In this document: positions 1 through 7,078 of the stretch, in pieces
How the letters are laid out: each line of letters starts with the position of its first letter
Position numbering within the stretch: position 1 is the stretch's first letter
From: Mesorhizobium sp. B2-1-8
GTDB lineage: Bacteria > Pseudomonadota > Alphaproteobacteria > Rhizobiales > Rhizobiaceae
Reading direction: 5' to 3'
DNA: 64,000 nucleotides
Assembly: GCF_006442545.2 (NCBI RefSeq)
Contig: NZ_CP083952.1
Location: 2,721,501-2,785,500 of the forward strand
Program-made: the position numbers and the translations under genes
Notes under the pieces: model-generated
Told to the model about the DNA's origin: nothing
Seen by the model: only the letters and a program-made list of their open reading frames with translations
Database searches by the model: none

Positions 1-450
1 TTCATGGCCGAGCGGCGCGAGCGCGACGCGCTGTCGGGGTTCAGGAAGATGCTGTCGATCCGCATGGCGTCGGCCGAACAGGCGATCGAGGGCCTGTCGG
101 GCGGCAACCAGCAGAAGGTGATCCTGGCGCGCTGGCTGGCGCGCGACCCGAAAGTGCTGATCGTCGACGAGCCGACCCGCGGCGTCGATGTCGGCGCCAA
201 GGCGGAAGTGCACCAGATCCTGGTGCAACTGGCGGCGCGCGGCATCGCGGTGATGATGATTTCGTCCGAGCTGCCCGAGGTGCTGGCGGTGTCGGACCGC
301 ATCGTCACCATGCGCAAGGGGCGCATCACCGGGCAGATGCCGGGCGTCGAGGCAAACGAGGAAAAGCTGATGGAATTGATGGCGCTCGACAGGCAGGATA
401 CGCCGGGACAGGACGCGCCGGGACAGGACGCGGAGGGGCAGGCACGATGA
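1..450 (+). CDS. Sugar ABC transporter ATP-binding protein, C-terminal part (cut by window start)
   Basis: This is the C-terminal end of the ATPase of a ribose/xylose-type (CUT2) sugar importer, which hydrolyses ATP at the inner membrane to drive uptake. Visible in order are the ABC signature LSGGNQQK, the Walker B stretch VLIVDEPTRGVDVG and the switch region MISSELPEVLAVSDRI, all in the second ATPase half of RbsA-like proteins. The reading frame is open to the first base, so the ATG at position 4 is internal and the gene starts outside the window. The tail has a short near-repeat rich in Gln, Asp, Gly and Pro. The stop overlaps the start of the permease gene by 4 bp. The substrate cannot be told from this fragment. 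Confidence 0.93.
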   Translation, partial: FMAERRERDALSGFRKMLSIRMASAEQAIEGLSGGNQQKVILARWLARDPKVLIVDEPTRGVDVGAKAEVHQILVQLAARGIAVMMISSELPEVLAVSDRIVTMRKGRITGQMPGVEANEEKLMELMALDRQDTPGQDAPGQDAEGQAR

Positions 451-1463
451 GCATCGCCGAGGAACAGAACCAGCGCGGCGGCGTGACGATCGCGCGGCTT
501 TTGATGAGCTTCGGGCCGCTGCTGTTCCTGGCGGCGCTGGTCGTCGTCTTCACCGTGCTGAAGCCGAGCTTCATCGACCCGATCAACCTGTTCAACATCA
601 CGCGCCAGATCTCGATCACCGGGCTGATCGCGCTCGGCATGACCTTCGTCATCCTCACCGCCGGCATCGACCTGTCGGTCGGCTCGCTGCTCGCCTTCTG
701 CGGCATGGTGGCGGCCGTTGTCGCCAAGGGCGGCACCGCCAATACGCTCTCGCTGTCGACCTCAGGCACGCAGGGTTTTGGCTGGTTCGCCGCGCTGCTG
801 GCCGCCGTCGTGGTCGGTGCGCTCGCCGGCGGCGTGCAGGGGTTCGCCATCACAAGGCTGAAAGTGCCGCCCTTCGTCGTCACGCTGGGCGGGCTGACGG
901 TATTCCGCGGGCTGACGCTGACCATCTCCAATGGCGGGCCGATCTCGGGCTTCGACGCCTCGATGCGCTGGTTCGGCACCGGGCTGATCGGCCCGGTGCC
1001 GGTGCCGGCGCTGATCTTCGCCATCGCCGCCATCCTGTGCCACATCGTGCTGCGCTACACCCGCTACGGCCGCGCCGTCTACGCCGTCGGCGGCAATGCG
1101 GAGGCCGCGCGGCTATCGGGCCTGCGCGTCGACCGTATCCTGGTCTCCGTCTATGTCATCGTCGGCTTCTTCGCCGGGCTTGCCGCCTTCGTGCTGTCGG
1201 CGCGGCTGAATTCCTCCGAAGCGGTCGCCGGCATCGGCTATGAACTGACGGTGATCTCGGCCGTCGTCATCGGCGGCACCTCGCTGTTCGGCGGCATAGG
1301 CTCGGTCGGCGGCACGGTGGTGGGCGCGGCCCTGATCGGCGTGCTGCAGAACGGGCTGCAGTTCAACAACGTCTCGTCCTACACACAAAGCATCGTCATC
1401 GGGCTGATACTGATCCTGGCGGTGGCGTTCGACCGCTGGCTGAAATCACGGGTGAGGCGGTGA
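447..1463 (+). CDS. Sugar ABC transporter permease, RbsC-like
   Basis: A 338-residue membrane permease of the CUT2 (BPD_transp_2) family, forming the inner-membrane channel for sugar uptake with the preceding ATPase. It is mostly hydrophobic with about eight to ten membrane segments. It carries the family signature ITGLIALGMTFVILTAGIDLSVGS near residues 50-75 (ITGLIALGMTF then GIDLSVGS) and the C-terminal motif GYELTVISAVVIGGTSLFGG (EAVAGIGYEL region) typical of RbsC/XylH. The start ATG overlaps the ATPase stop (ATGA), so the two are translationally coupled. A 9-bp perfect stem-loop follows the stop closely. The family is certain; the sugar (ribose, xylose, myo-inositol or another) is not. 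Confidence 0.95.
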   Translation: MSIAEEQNQRGGVTIARLLMSFGPLLFLAALVVVFTVLKPSFIDPINLFNITRQISITGLIALGMTFVILTAGIDLSVGSLLAFCGMVAAVVAKGGTANTLSLSTSGTQGFGWFAALLAAVVVGALAGGVQGFAITRLKVPPFVVTLGGLTVFRGLTLTISNGGPISGFDASMRWFGTGLIGPVPVPALIFAIAAILCHIVLRYTRYGRAVYAVGGNAEAARLSGLRVDRILVSVYVIVGFFAGLAAFVLSARLNSSEAVAGIGYELTVISAVVIGGTSLFGGIGSVGGTVVGAALIGVLQNGLQFNNVSSYTQSIVIGLILILAVAFDRWLKSRVRR

Positions 1464-1476
1464 GGGGGTGGTTTTT

Positions 1477-1498
1477 CCTTCTCCCTTGTGGGAGAAGG
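1477..1498 (+). terminator. Stem-loop after the sugar ABC operon
   Basis: Perfect 9-bp arms CCTTCTCCC and GGGAGAAGG around a TTGT loop, 14 bases after the permease stop. It may end the operon transcript, but there is no T-run behind it, and the same arms recur in mosaic palindromic repeats elsewhere in the window, so it may be only a repeat fragment. Confidence 0.45.
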
Positions 1499-1564
1499 GA
1501 AAACCGGCTGCCGCGTTGCTTGCAAAAGTCCTCGCCTGAAACCCGCAAATGGCGCTATCGAGCC

Positions 1565-1927
1565 TCAAGCCGCTTGCCTTGCCCAGAGATCATGGCCGTA
1601 GCGGCGGAAAAAACGGGCCAGGAGAAGCTGCTGCCTTGCCCTGGCGAGATCGGGCAAGCGCCGTTCCTGGCGCCAGCGCGGCATGTTGCGCCAGCCGGCG
1701 ATGAAGCGGATGGCATCCTCGACGGCTTCGTGCGCCGACAGCGCCGGGCCGATCGCGGCCAGGAACAGAAGCTCCGACGGCTTCAATTCGTCGATGACGG
1801 CCTTGCGCCTGAAATGATCCAGGCGGGCTTGCTCGATGCCGTTGCGGCGGATCGCCTCGAAGGCTTCGAGCAAAGTGGGACTGTCGCCGGTGTAACCGCA
1901 GGCGCGGGCGAAATCGGCGGCATCCAT
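1565..1927 (-). CDS. Hypothetical protein (120 aa)
   Basis: I do not recognise a family. The product is a soluble, Arg- and Ala-rich helical protein with no signal peptide or membrane segment; the N-terminus begins MDAADFARACGYTGDSP. The ATG at 1927 is preferred because GGGAG lies 6 nt upstream. The gene is convergent with the sugar transporter and divergent from the small zinc-ribbon gene at 2110. The shared intergenic region carries the 18-bp motif at 1984 that also lies upstream of the S24 repressor, so all three may share control. Codon use fits the neighbours. An overlapping plus-strand frame exists but reads poorly. Confidence 0.6.
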   Translation of the reverse strand: MDAADFARACGYTGDSPTLLEAFEAIRRNGIEQARLDHFRRKAVIDELKPSELLFLAAIGPALSAHEAVEDAIRFIAGWRNMPRWRQERRLPDLARARQQLLLARFFRRYGHDLWARQAA

Positions 1928-1983
1928 TCTTGCTCCCGGATCTGGCGCGTGCAAGCCAGCGCCGACTCATATTTGCAAGTCAT

Positions 1984-2001
1984 ATATAAGCATAACTCAA
2001 A
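1984..2001 (+). promoter_or_regulatory. 18-bp motif, copy 1 (candidate operator or promoter)
   Basis: ATATAAGCATAACTCAAA occurs here and as an exact reverse complement at 3343-3360. It sits between the divergent genes at 1927 and 2110 in an AT-rich stretch. A TTGCA element lies 11-12 bp before it in both copies, so it could be a shared promoter or an operator for the nearby S24 repressor. Confidence 0.5.
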
Positions 2002-2109
2002 CTGATGTAAAAGAGAGACTTTTGGAGGAGTCTGGAAAACTGCGACTCGACTCCTGCTTCAAAACACGGGAAGATACGAACAAATCAGGAACAAACGGAC
2101 GGAGGAACG

Positions 2110-2412
2110 ATGGCGTTGCCGGGCAGGGAAGCAGTGATCGCGCAGGTCGCATCGCTGTCGGTCGAGTGCGCCGATTGCGGCCGCAACAGGTGGTGGCGGC
2201 CCGATCAGTTGAAGCGCTTCGGGGTGAGCGGGAACACGCCGCTGGCCGCGCTGTCGGGTCGCATCGTCTGCTCGGCCTGCCGTGCCGAAGGGCTGCCGGG
2301 CAGCGCGGTCTCGATCCAGGCCGCGTTCATCGACGAGCGCCAGCGCGTGCGCTCGGAAGCGCGGATGCTGAGCGACCGCGAAGTGCCGCTGGAAGGATCG
2401 AGGCGGGCTTGA
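2110..2412 (+). CDS. Small zinc-ribbon-like hypothetical protein
   Basis: A 100-residue protein with two CxxC pairs, CADC (residues 20-23) and CSAC (54-57), spaced as in a zinc ribbon, with RNRWWRPDQL between them. Zn binding is inferred from the cysteine layout. No catalytic motif is seen. The start has a strong GGAGG site 4 nt upstream of the ATG. It lies between the hypothetical gene at 1565-1927 and the phage-type repressor, and downstream of motif copy 1, suggesting it belongs to the same prophage-like early region. It could be a small nucleic-acid-binding protein; function unknown. Confidence 0.65.
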   Translation: MALPGREAVIAQVASLSVECADCGRNRWWRPDQLKRFGVSGNTPLAALSGRIVCSACRAEGLPGSAVSIQAAFIDERQRVRSEARMLSDREVPLEGSRRA

Positions 2413-2424
2413 GAGGTCTGGTTC

Positions 2425-2580
2425 TTCCTTCTCCCCTTGTGGGGGTGGATCGGCGCGTTCGGTTGAGGGAGACGTCGGCGTTCTCTGGAGCGCCCTCATC
2501 CGATCTCGCTTCGCGAGGCCACCGCCCTGGGCGAGTCACGGGCCTCGCCCGCCCTTCGGAACCCGCAAGGGGAGAAGGAA
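2425..2580. repeat. RIME-like mosaic palindromic element
   Basis: Outer arms TTCCTTCTCCCCTTG (from 2425) and CAAGGGGAGAAGGAA (2566-2580) are exact inverted complements. Inner stems include TCGCTTCGCGA. The same arms recur at 1477, 4504 and 11970. This matches the rhizobial intergenic mosaic element pattern. It lies between convergent genes and could act as a bidirectional terminator. Confidence 0.7.
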
Positions 2581-2588
2581 AGGGCGCC

Positions 2589-3284
2589 CTAATATCCCAG
2601 CAGTTCCTTCAGCGGGATGACGCGCCAGACCTGCTTGATGGCGTAGCGGTTGAAGGTCAGCGTCTTGGGCGGATTGTACTGCTCGACCACCAACTCGCCC
2701 GCGGTGCGCCGGACCAGCTTCTTGATGAAGGCCTTGCCGTTCTTCTCGTTCTCTTCCGGAAAGGTCTCGATCACCACGTGGTCGCCCGGCACAGCGTCGC
2801 GGCCGCCACAATAGATCATGTCGCCGGGTTCATACCGCGGCACCATGGAATCCGAGAGCACATGCAGCGCGAACACTTTCGGCAGGTTGCGGACGCCCGG
2901 CGGACGCTGCACGTACCCTGCCGGCTCGCCGTTGAAGGTGAAGTCGCCGTCGTCACCGCCGACGGCGGCGCCGAGCACCGGAATATCCATCGCGCCGGCC
3001 GGCAGCGGGCCGGCATCGGTGACGATCTCGGCGTCCGCCACCGGGCCGGCATCGTCGAGGAAGACGACCTCGCCCTTGCCGAGCGCCACGGGGTCGACGC
3101 GCAGGAAGGCAGCGGTCTTCAACAGGTTCTCGGTCTTGGGCAGGTTGCGCCCGGTTTCCCAGTTGCCGACGGCCGCGACGTCGGTGTCGTTGTGCTCGGC
3201 GATGTGGCGCATGACCAGGCCGCGCTGCTTGCGGGCCTGGCGGATCGCGGCCCCGACCCTGATCGACAGTTGCGTTTTCACCAT
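2589..3284 (-). CDS. Phage-type repressor: HTH plus S24 (LexA-like) peptidase domain
   Basis: A 231-residue CI/LexA-type transcriptional repressor. The N-terminal HTH_3 domain covers residues 10-62 (IRQARKQRGLV...NWETGRNLP). The C-terminal S24 domain has the nucleophile in HVLSDSMVPR (Ser146, SDSM) and a candidate Lys in AFIKKL (about 188). Such repressors are inactivated by RecA-assisted self-cleavage; the usual Ala-Gly bond is not obvious here, with LGAAVGG (104-110) the nearest candidate. The ATG at 3284 is taken; an in-frame ATG at 3320 would add 12 residues. It reads away from the GcrA-like and replication-type genes, as a lysogeny repressor does. The inverted 18-bp motif at 3343 lies just upstream, consistent with autoregulation. 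Confidence 0.9.
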   Translation of the reverse strand: MVKTQLSIRVGAAIRQARKQRGLVMRHIAEHNDTDVAAVGNWETGRNLPKTENLLKTAAFLRVDPVALGKGEVVFLDDAGPVADAEIVTDAGPLPAGAMDIPVLGAAVGGDDGDFTFNGEPAGYVQRPPGVRNLPKVFALHVLSDSMVPRYEPGDMIYCGGRDAVPGDHVVIETFPEENEKNGKAFIKKLVRRTAGELVVEQYNPPKTLTFNRYAIKQVWRVIPLKELLGY

Positions 3285-3342
3285 GGCCTCATGTGACCAA
3301 CAAGTCCTGCTTTCGTCCATGAAAGAATGACTTGCATAAGTT

Positions 3343-3360
3343 TTTGAGTTATGCTTATAT
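3343..3360 (-). promoter_or_regulatory. 18-bp motif, copy 2, upstream of the repressor
   Basis: Exact reverse complement of the motif at 1984, in the same orientation relative to its downstream gene. It is embedded in a larger dyad, GCATAA-N9-TTATGC, which would fit a dimeric repressor site. It is likely involved in repressor expression; whether it is promoter or operator is inference. Confidence 0.5.
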
Positions 3361-3366
3361 CGCTTC

Positions 3367-3729
3367 ATGCAAAAGCTCAATCCCCTCAGAGTCAACAGCG
3401 CCTCCAGCCCGGCCTTGCCGGGCTGCCCTTTCCCTTCCGCCCCGGCCGCCTCCTCCCCGGCCGGGGCGAAGCGCGAAGCCGATTGCCTTGGTGCATCGGC
3501 CTCGCGTCCGGCCCGCCCGTCACCGGCGGCCGGAACGGCCGGAGCCGCCGCTCCCCGCGGCTCCGGCCCCCCATTCGATCCGGCCGCGGGTTGTTCCCTG
3601 ATCCGCACGCAGGACGGCACCGTCATTCTGTATGAGCCGACGACGGGCAGGGCGGTTTCCGCACCTGACAGGGATAGGGCGTTGGCGCGGCTTGCGCGCC
3701 TTGCCCAGTCGGCCGACCGGCGGGGCTGA
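3367..3729 (+). CDS. Hypothetical protein, uncertain
   Basis: A 120-residue reading frame divergent from the repressor. The first two thirds are Pro/Ala/Ser-rich low-complexity sequence. The last 45 residues (LIRTQDGTVILYEPTTGRAVSAP and a helix ending LARLAQ, read in parts) look like real protein. The upstream 18-bp motif and divergent position suggest a phage-type early gene, but the start is unsure and a shorter product is possible. No family recognised. Confidence 0.4.
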   Translation: MQKLNPLRVNSASSPALPGCPFPSAPAASSPAGAKREADCLGASASRPARPSPAAGTAGAAAPRGSGPPFDPAAGCSLIRTQDGTVILYEPTTGRAVSAPDRDRALARLARLAQSADRRG

Positions 3730-3867
3730 AAGCAACCCTTCCACAGGCAACCCAGCGGCCGACAGGCCGGACCAGGCCCCGGCAGCCCATGGCGGCTGCG
3801 GGCAAACCCCGACGCTTGCCTGATGGCGCCGTGCGCGGCGGCCGCTGGCCGCGCAATGGAGACGGAC

Positions 3868-4443
3868 ATGGCAAGCTACAGCGACAGCGAATTGCAGGCG
3901 ATCGGCGCCTGGCTGCGGGAGGGGCTTTCGGCATCGGGGATCGCGGCGGCGTTCAGCGCGCAGCGCGGCGCGCGCGTATCGCGCAACGCCATTATCGGCA
4001 TCGTCCACCGCAACGCCATGCTGGGCGCGATCGGCTTTGCCAATGGCAAGGGCCGGCCGGCGGCCCGCACGGCGATGGCCAAGGCAGCGAGCCGCGCCGC
4101 CAAGGTGGAAGCCAGCCGTTCCGGCGCCAGCCTGCAGCCGGCGGTCAAATCGGCCACACGGCCGAAGCGGGCTCCTTCGCCCGTCCGGCCACGGCTTTTC
4201 CAGCGCGAGGCGGGCGTGCTGATCGCCGATGGGCAAACCTACCGTATCGAGGTACCTGCGCCGCCACGTGGTCCCATCGGCCGGCAGCCGCATGGCGTGG
4301 CCATGCGCTTCATCGACTGCTTGTTCAATCGCTGCCGAGCTCCGCTCGACCTGAGAGTGGAGGAAGAGCCTCAAAATGGTGCGCCCGGCGGGCGGCCGGG
4401 CCAGGACATGCTGTGCTGCGGCATGCGCACCAAGGCGATGTAA
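3868..4443 (+). CDS. GcrA-like cell-cycle regulator (phage-associated paralogue)
   Basis: A 191-residue member of the GcrA family. In Caulobacter, GcrA binds sigma70 RNA polymerase and methylated GANTC promoters. The N-terminal HTH reads SDSELQAIGAWLREGLSASG and continues into RNAIIGIVHRNAML, matching the GcrA start. The middle is Ala/Lys/Arg-rich. The C-terminus has FIDCLFNRCRAPL and MLCCGMRTKAM, the place where family members carry Cys pairs (FCGRPT...), but divergent. The ATG at 3868 is chosen because GGAG sits 6 nt upstream; an ATG at 3856 is in frame. Its position between the S24 repressor and DUF1376/DUF6456 genes suggests a prophage-derived copy and not the core gcrA. Confidence 0.8.
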   Translation: MASYSDSELQAIGAWLREGLSASGIAAAFSAQRGARVSRNAIIGIVHRNAMLGAIGFANGKGRPAARTAMAKAASRAAKVEASRSGASLQPAVKSATRPKRAPSPVRPRLFQREAGVLIADGQTYRIEVPAPPRGPIGRQPHGVAMRFIDCLFNRCRAPLDLRVEEEPQNGAPGGRPGQDMLCCGMRTKAM

Positions 4444-4746
4444 AGCTACTGCACCTATCATCAGGCGCGTTTCCAGCGCCGTGTTTGCGAGGCCGGGTAA
4501 GTCCCTTCTCCCCGTTCAACGGGGAGAAGGTGCCGGCAGGCGGATGAGGGGCGGCGCCGACATAACGGAATTTGGAACTCGGGCAGACGTCAACCTATGG
4601 AAACGCTGGCACTGCCCTCATTGCCCTGCCGGACATTTCTCCCCGTGTAATGACGGGGGGAAAAAACCGGCACCGACGCTTTCGCCAATCTCGGTCGATG
4701 TGGAAAATATTGGGAGAATTGCTTGAACAGCACTCGCGCCGCACCG
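4444..4746. other. Intergenic stretch with palindromic repeats
   Basis: No gene seen. It contains a perfect 13-bp stem-loop at 4504-4530 (CCTTCTCCCCGTT, one base, then the complement) and a second, weaker TTCTCCCCGT...ACGGGGGGA hairpin near 4637. Both look like RIME fragments between convergent genes. Confidence 0.6.
4504..4530. repeat. 13-bp stem-loop, RIME-type
   Basis: CCTTCTCCCCGTT at 4504-4516 pairs exactly with AACGGGGAGAAGG at 4518-4530. Same core as the elements at 1477 and 2425. It may serve as terminator for the GcrA-like gene. Confidence 0.65.
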
Positions 4747-5064
4747 CTATTTCGGCATCTGGCGGCCCTGTTTGGGCAGACGGCTCTGCACCGTCCGTCG
4801 CTCCAGCATCGTCGCCGGGCCGCCGCCGGCAACCAGGATGCCGGCAACGCGGGCAAAGCCGGTGAATACTTTTATCGCATCGGCTTGCGAAATCTGCGCC
4901 GCGATGGCGGCGCTGCAGGCGTTGAGCGCACTACGATAGACGTGGCCCCGTCGCTCGATCGGCCAGCGCTGCAGGAAATCGGCGGCGTCGCTGACATTCT
5001 CGATCTCCTCGACATGTCCGTCCAGGGACACTTTGAGCGGCACTCCGGTTTTCATCGTACCCAT
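4747..5064 (-). CDS. DUF982 family protein, copy 2
   Basis: A 105-residue cytosolic protein of the DUF982 family, common and multicopy in rhizobia, function unknown. Diagnostic features are the beta start VPLKVSLDGHVEEIENVSDA, then ADFLQRWP and a helical RSALNACSAAIA segment where family members have a conserved Cys/Ala helix. The ATG at 5064 has GAAGGTG about 8 nt upstream; an ATG at 5055 is an alternative. It follows a second DUF982 gene on the same strand with an 84-bp gap, so they are probably co-transcribed. The two proteins are only modestly alike, so this is an old duplication. Confidence 0.8.
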   Translation of the reverse strand: MGTMKTGVPLKVSLDGHVEEIENVSDAADFLQRWPIERRGHVYRSALNACSAAIAAQISQADAIKVFTGFARVAGILVAGGGPATMLERRTVQSRLPKQGRQMPK

Positions 5065-5148
5065 GGCATTCACCTTCGGCCCAGGCGCGGCATTCAAGCC
5101 GACGCTCATAAACGCACAAGGCCGGCAAGCGGTTGCATCGCCGCCGTT

Positions 5149-5430
5149 TCAGGGGCTCGCCGCCGCGTCGAGCCACTCATGCGCGCGGCTTCTTGGCTTG
5201 GCTACCAATATGCCCTGTTGCCTGGCCGCCTCGCGAAAGGCCTCGAAGGCGGGGCGGGGGCAGCAGGTGCCCTCGACCGCTAGCCGGATGAGCCGTGCTG
5301 CTTCGAGATAGGCCGGCGCGGTCTTGTCGGGCCATTGGTAACGAAGCGCCGTCGCCGCATCGGCCACCGAGCCGACCAGCATGGTCTTGTTGTCGCAGAA
5401 ACGCAGGGTCACCGGCATGAAAGCCGTCAT
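5149..5430 (-). CDS. DUF982 family protein, copy 1
   Basis: A 93-residue DUF982 protein (function unknown). It shows the family order: strand VTLRFCDNKTMLVGSVADA, then ALRYQWPDKTAPAYLEAARL and a C-terminal helix with FEAFREAA. The ATG at 5430 has GGGGAGG 7 nt upstream, better than the upstream in-frame codon at 5451. It is divergent from the DUF1376 gene at 5511 across 80 bp, so the two directions probably share a promoter region. First gene of a two-gene DUF982 pair. Confidence 0.8.
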   Translation of the reverse strand: MTAFMPVTLRFCDNKTMLVGSVADAATALRYQWPDKTAPAYLEAARLIRLAVEGTCCPRPAFEAFREAARQQGILVAKPRSRAHEWLDAAASP

Positions 5431-5510
5431 GGGCAAACCTCCCCTAGCCATGGACGCGTCATAACGTCCGGACCGGCGGCTGGTTCCATTAGCGCGGCGT
5501 GGAGCGCGGC

Positions 5511-6173
5511 ATGAGCGAACGGCCTTTCATGCAGCTCTACGTCTCCGATTTCGTCGGCGACACGCTGCAGCTCTCGACCGAACAAATCGGCGCCTACATG
5601 CTGCTTCTGATGGCAATGTGGAATGCCGGCGGCAGCCTGCCCGACGACGACGCCAGGCTGGCGCGCGTGGCGCGCCTGCCGTTGAAACGATGGCGGGCGA
5701 TCAGCGCCGAGCTGTTGGCCTTCTTCGAGCGCGAGGACGGGGAGATCGGCCACAAGAGGCTGACGAAGGAGTTGCACAAGGCGCGGCTCAAGAGCGAGGC
5801 GAGGGCGGCCGCCGGCGCGCGCGGCGGGGCCGCCACCGCCTTGAAAGCAAAGGCGCATGTCCAGGCAAATGCCGATGTTTTGATGCGGCATTCTCCAGAT
5901 TCCAGAAATCAGATGGAAGAAGCTTCCGCTTTTTCAGCGCGCGGGGCGCGCGAAAGACCGGGGATTTCGATTCGGGGCCGTGAGGCGGCTTCGGGATCGC
6001 ACGGCCTGGGTCGGCCCAAGAAACCGCCGGGCTGGATCAGGCCGAAAACCCACGGCGACGCCGCCAACGCCATCATCGAGGAGATCCGCGGATATGACCA
6101 CGGCCGAACTGCAGCAGGCGACGAAGGCGCTGGCGGCAATGTTCTCCTGCTTCCCGCAATCCGCACTGACTGA
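5511..6173 (+). CDS. DUF1376 (YdaU-like) phage replication-type protein
   Basis: A 220-residue protein whose first 100 residues match DUF1376: PFMQLYVSDFVGDTLQLSTE, then IGAYMLLLMAMWNAGGSLPDDD and the winged-helix tail ending FEREDGEIGH. These proteins occur in phage replication modules, often beside helicase-loader genes; the molecular role is not established. The C-terminal half is Arg/Gly-rich and poorly conserved. The ATG at 5511 gives the family start MSERPFMQLY. The last 80 bp overlap the next gene in another frame. It forms a plus-strand cluster with the genes at 6094 and 6461, in the phage-like early region. Confidence 0.85.
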   Translation: MSERPFMQLYVSDFVGDTLQLSTEQIGAYMLLLMAMWNAGGSLPDDDARLARVARLPLKRWRAISAELLAFFEREDGEIGHKRLTKELHKARLKSEARAAAGARGGAATALKAKAHVQANADVLMRHSPDSRNQMEEASAFSARGARERPGISIRGREAASGSHGLGRPKKPPGWIRPKTHGDAANAIIEEIRGYDHGRTAAGDEGAGGNVLLLPAIRTD

Positions 6174-6555
6174 TGTCGAGATGCAGCTGCGCGGCTATCT
6201 CGGCGCCATCAGAGATGCCGAATTGGCCGACCTGCAGGCCGCCATCCAGCGCTTCGTGCGCGGCGAGGTGAGGAGCGGCAACGCGCAGTTCTGCCCTTCG
6301 AGCGCGCAGCTCTGCATCGAAGTGCGCGAGCGGCGGGTGATGCGGGAGCTGCTGGCGCGGCGCGGCGCCGGCTTGGGTTCCTCACCCCCGCAAAGCGGCG
6401 GAGAGGAACCCGGGTTCAGCAAGGCCATCACTCGAACACCCAACCAAGAGGAGCCACCCCATGCCCAAGGAAACCAAAGCCGCCAGGCCGCAGGCGCCGA
6501 AACTGCCGAAGGGCGAGGCCGAGCAGGTGCGCATCCGCCGCGAGGTCGGCCATGA
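6094..6555 (+). CDS. Hypothetical phage-region protein
   Basis: A 153-residue product. The first 95 residues are well-formed alpha-helical protein (ELQQATKALAAMFSCFPQSA then ADLQAAIQRFVRGEV and CPSSAQLCIEVRERR), of a type seen next to DUF1376 proteins and possibly a replication accessory. From about residue 94 the frame runs through a palindromic repeat (6375-6411) and then overlaps the next gene by 95 bp, so the tail is low-complexity and probably not ancestral. The start ATG at 6094 lies inside the DUF1376 gene. No catalytic motif is seen and the function is unknown. Confidence 0.65.
   Translation: MTTAELQQATKALAAMFSCFPQSALTDVEMQLRGYLGAIRDAELADLQAAIQRFVRGEVRSGNAQFCPSSAQLCIEVRERRVMRELLARRGAGLGSSPPQSGGEEPGFSKAITRTPNQEEPPHAQGNQSRQAAGAETAEGRGRAGAHPPRGRP
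6375..6411. repeat. Palindromic repeat inside a coding region
   Basis: Outer arms GGGTTCCTC (6375-6383) and GAGGAACCC (6403-6411) with an inner CCGC-AAA-GCGG stem. It lies in the 3-prime part of the gene at 6094 and 50 bp before the start of the next gene, so it may have been inserted there and extended the frame. Confidence 0.6.
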
Positions 6556-7054
6556 TTTCGCGCTGAGGGACGATGCCTTCGGCCGCAAGCGGCTGACATC
6601 GGGCACGGCGGAGGCGCGGCGCGTCTACGAGGTGTCGAATGACGGCCACACTTCCACCGGCGGCATCGTGCGGGTGCGCAATGTCGATCCGCTCCTGGGC
6701 ATCACCTCGCTGTCACGCCAGCAGCGCGAGGCCGGCCTGCGCTACCGCGAGCATTTTCAGTGCAGCCAGCGAGCCGATATCAAGCCGATGCGCTGGACGG
6801 AACGCGTCGACGGCGGCCGCATCGGCGGCGGCATCGCCGACAGCGTGCTCAACGCCGGCCGCGCGCATGCCGCCGCGACACGGGCGCTCGGGCATTGGGA
6901 CGTGACGGCAATCGTGCAGAAGGTCGTGTGCCTGGAACAGCCGGTGAAGACCGTGGCCGAGCAGGATGGCGAAGGACGCGACGTGGTGACGAAGCTGCTG
7001 AAGGTGGGGCTCGACCTGCTGGCCGTCCACTATGGGATGATGATGGGGCGCTGA
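6461..7054 (+). CDS. DUF6456-like protein
   Basis: A 197-residue protein. The C-terminal part resembles DUF6456: LSRQQREAGLRYREHF, then MRWTERVDGG, and a final helix containing KLLKVGLDLLAVHYG, the pattern seen in related phage-like and alphaproteobacterial proteins where an HTH-like fold has been proposed. The N-terminus is Lys/Ala-rich. GAGGAG lies 9-10 nt upstream of the ATG. It is the last plus-strand gene of the phage-like set; the restriction island begins 25 bp later on the opposite strand, so this is the probable junction of two acquired segments. Function unknown. Confidence 0.7.
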   Translation: MPKETKAARPQAPKLPKGEAEQVRIRREVGHDFALRDDAFGRKRLTSGTAEARRVYEVSNDGHTSTGGIVRVRNVDPLLGITSLSRQQREAGLRYREHFQCSQRADIKPMRWTERVDGGRIGGGIADSVLNAGRAHAAATRALGHWDVTAIVQKVVCLEQPVKTVAEQDGEGRDVVTKLLKVGLDLLAVHYGMMMGR

Positions 7055-7078
7055 GGCGCGGCTGTTTGTTAGGCCCTT

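Noticed and set aside
1..60. ATG at position 4 as a gene start
   Set aside because: The frame is open to base 1 and the sequence downstream is mid-protein of a transporter ATPase, so the gene is cut by the window edge.
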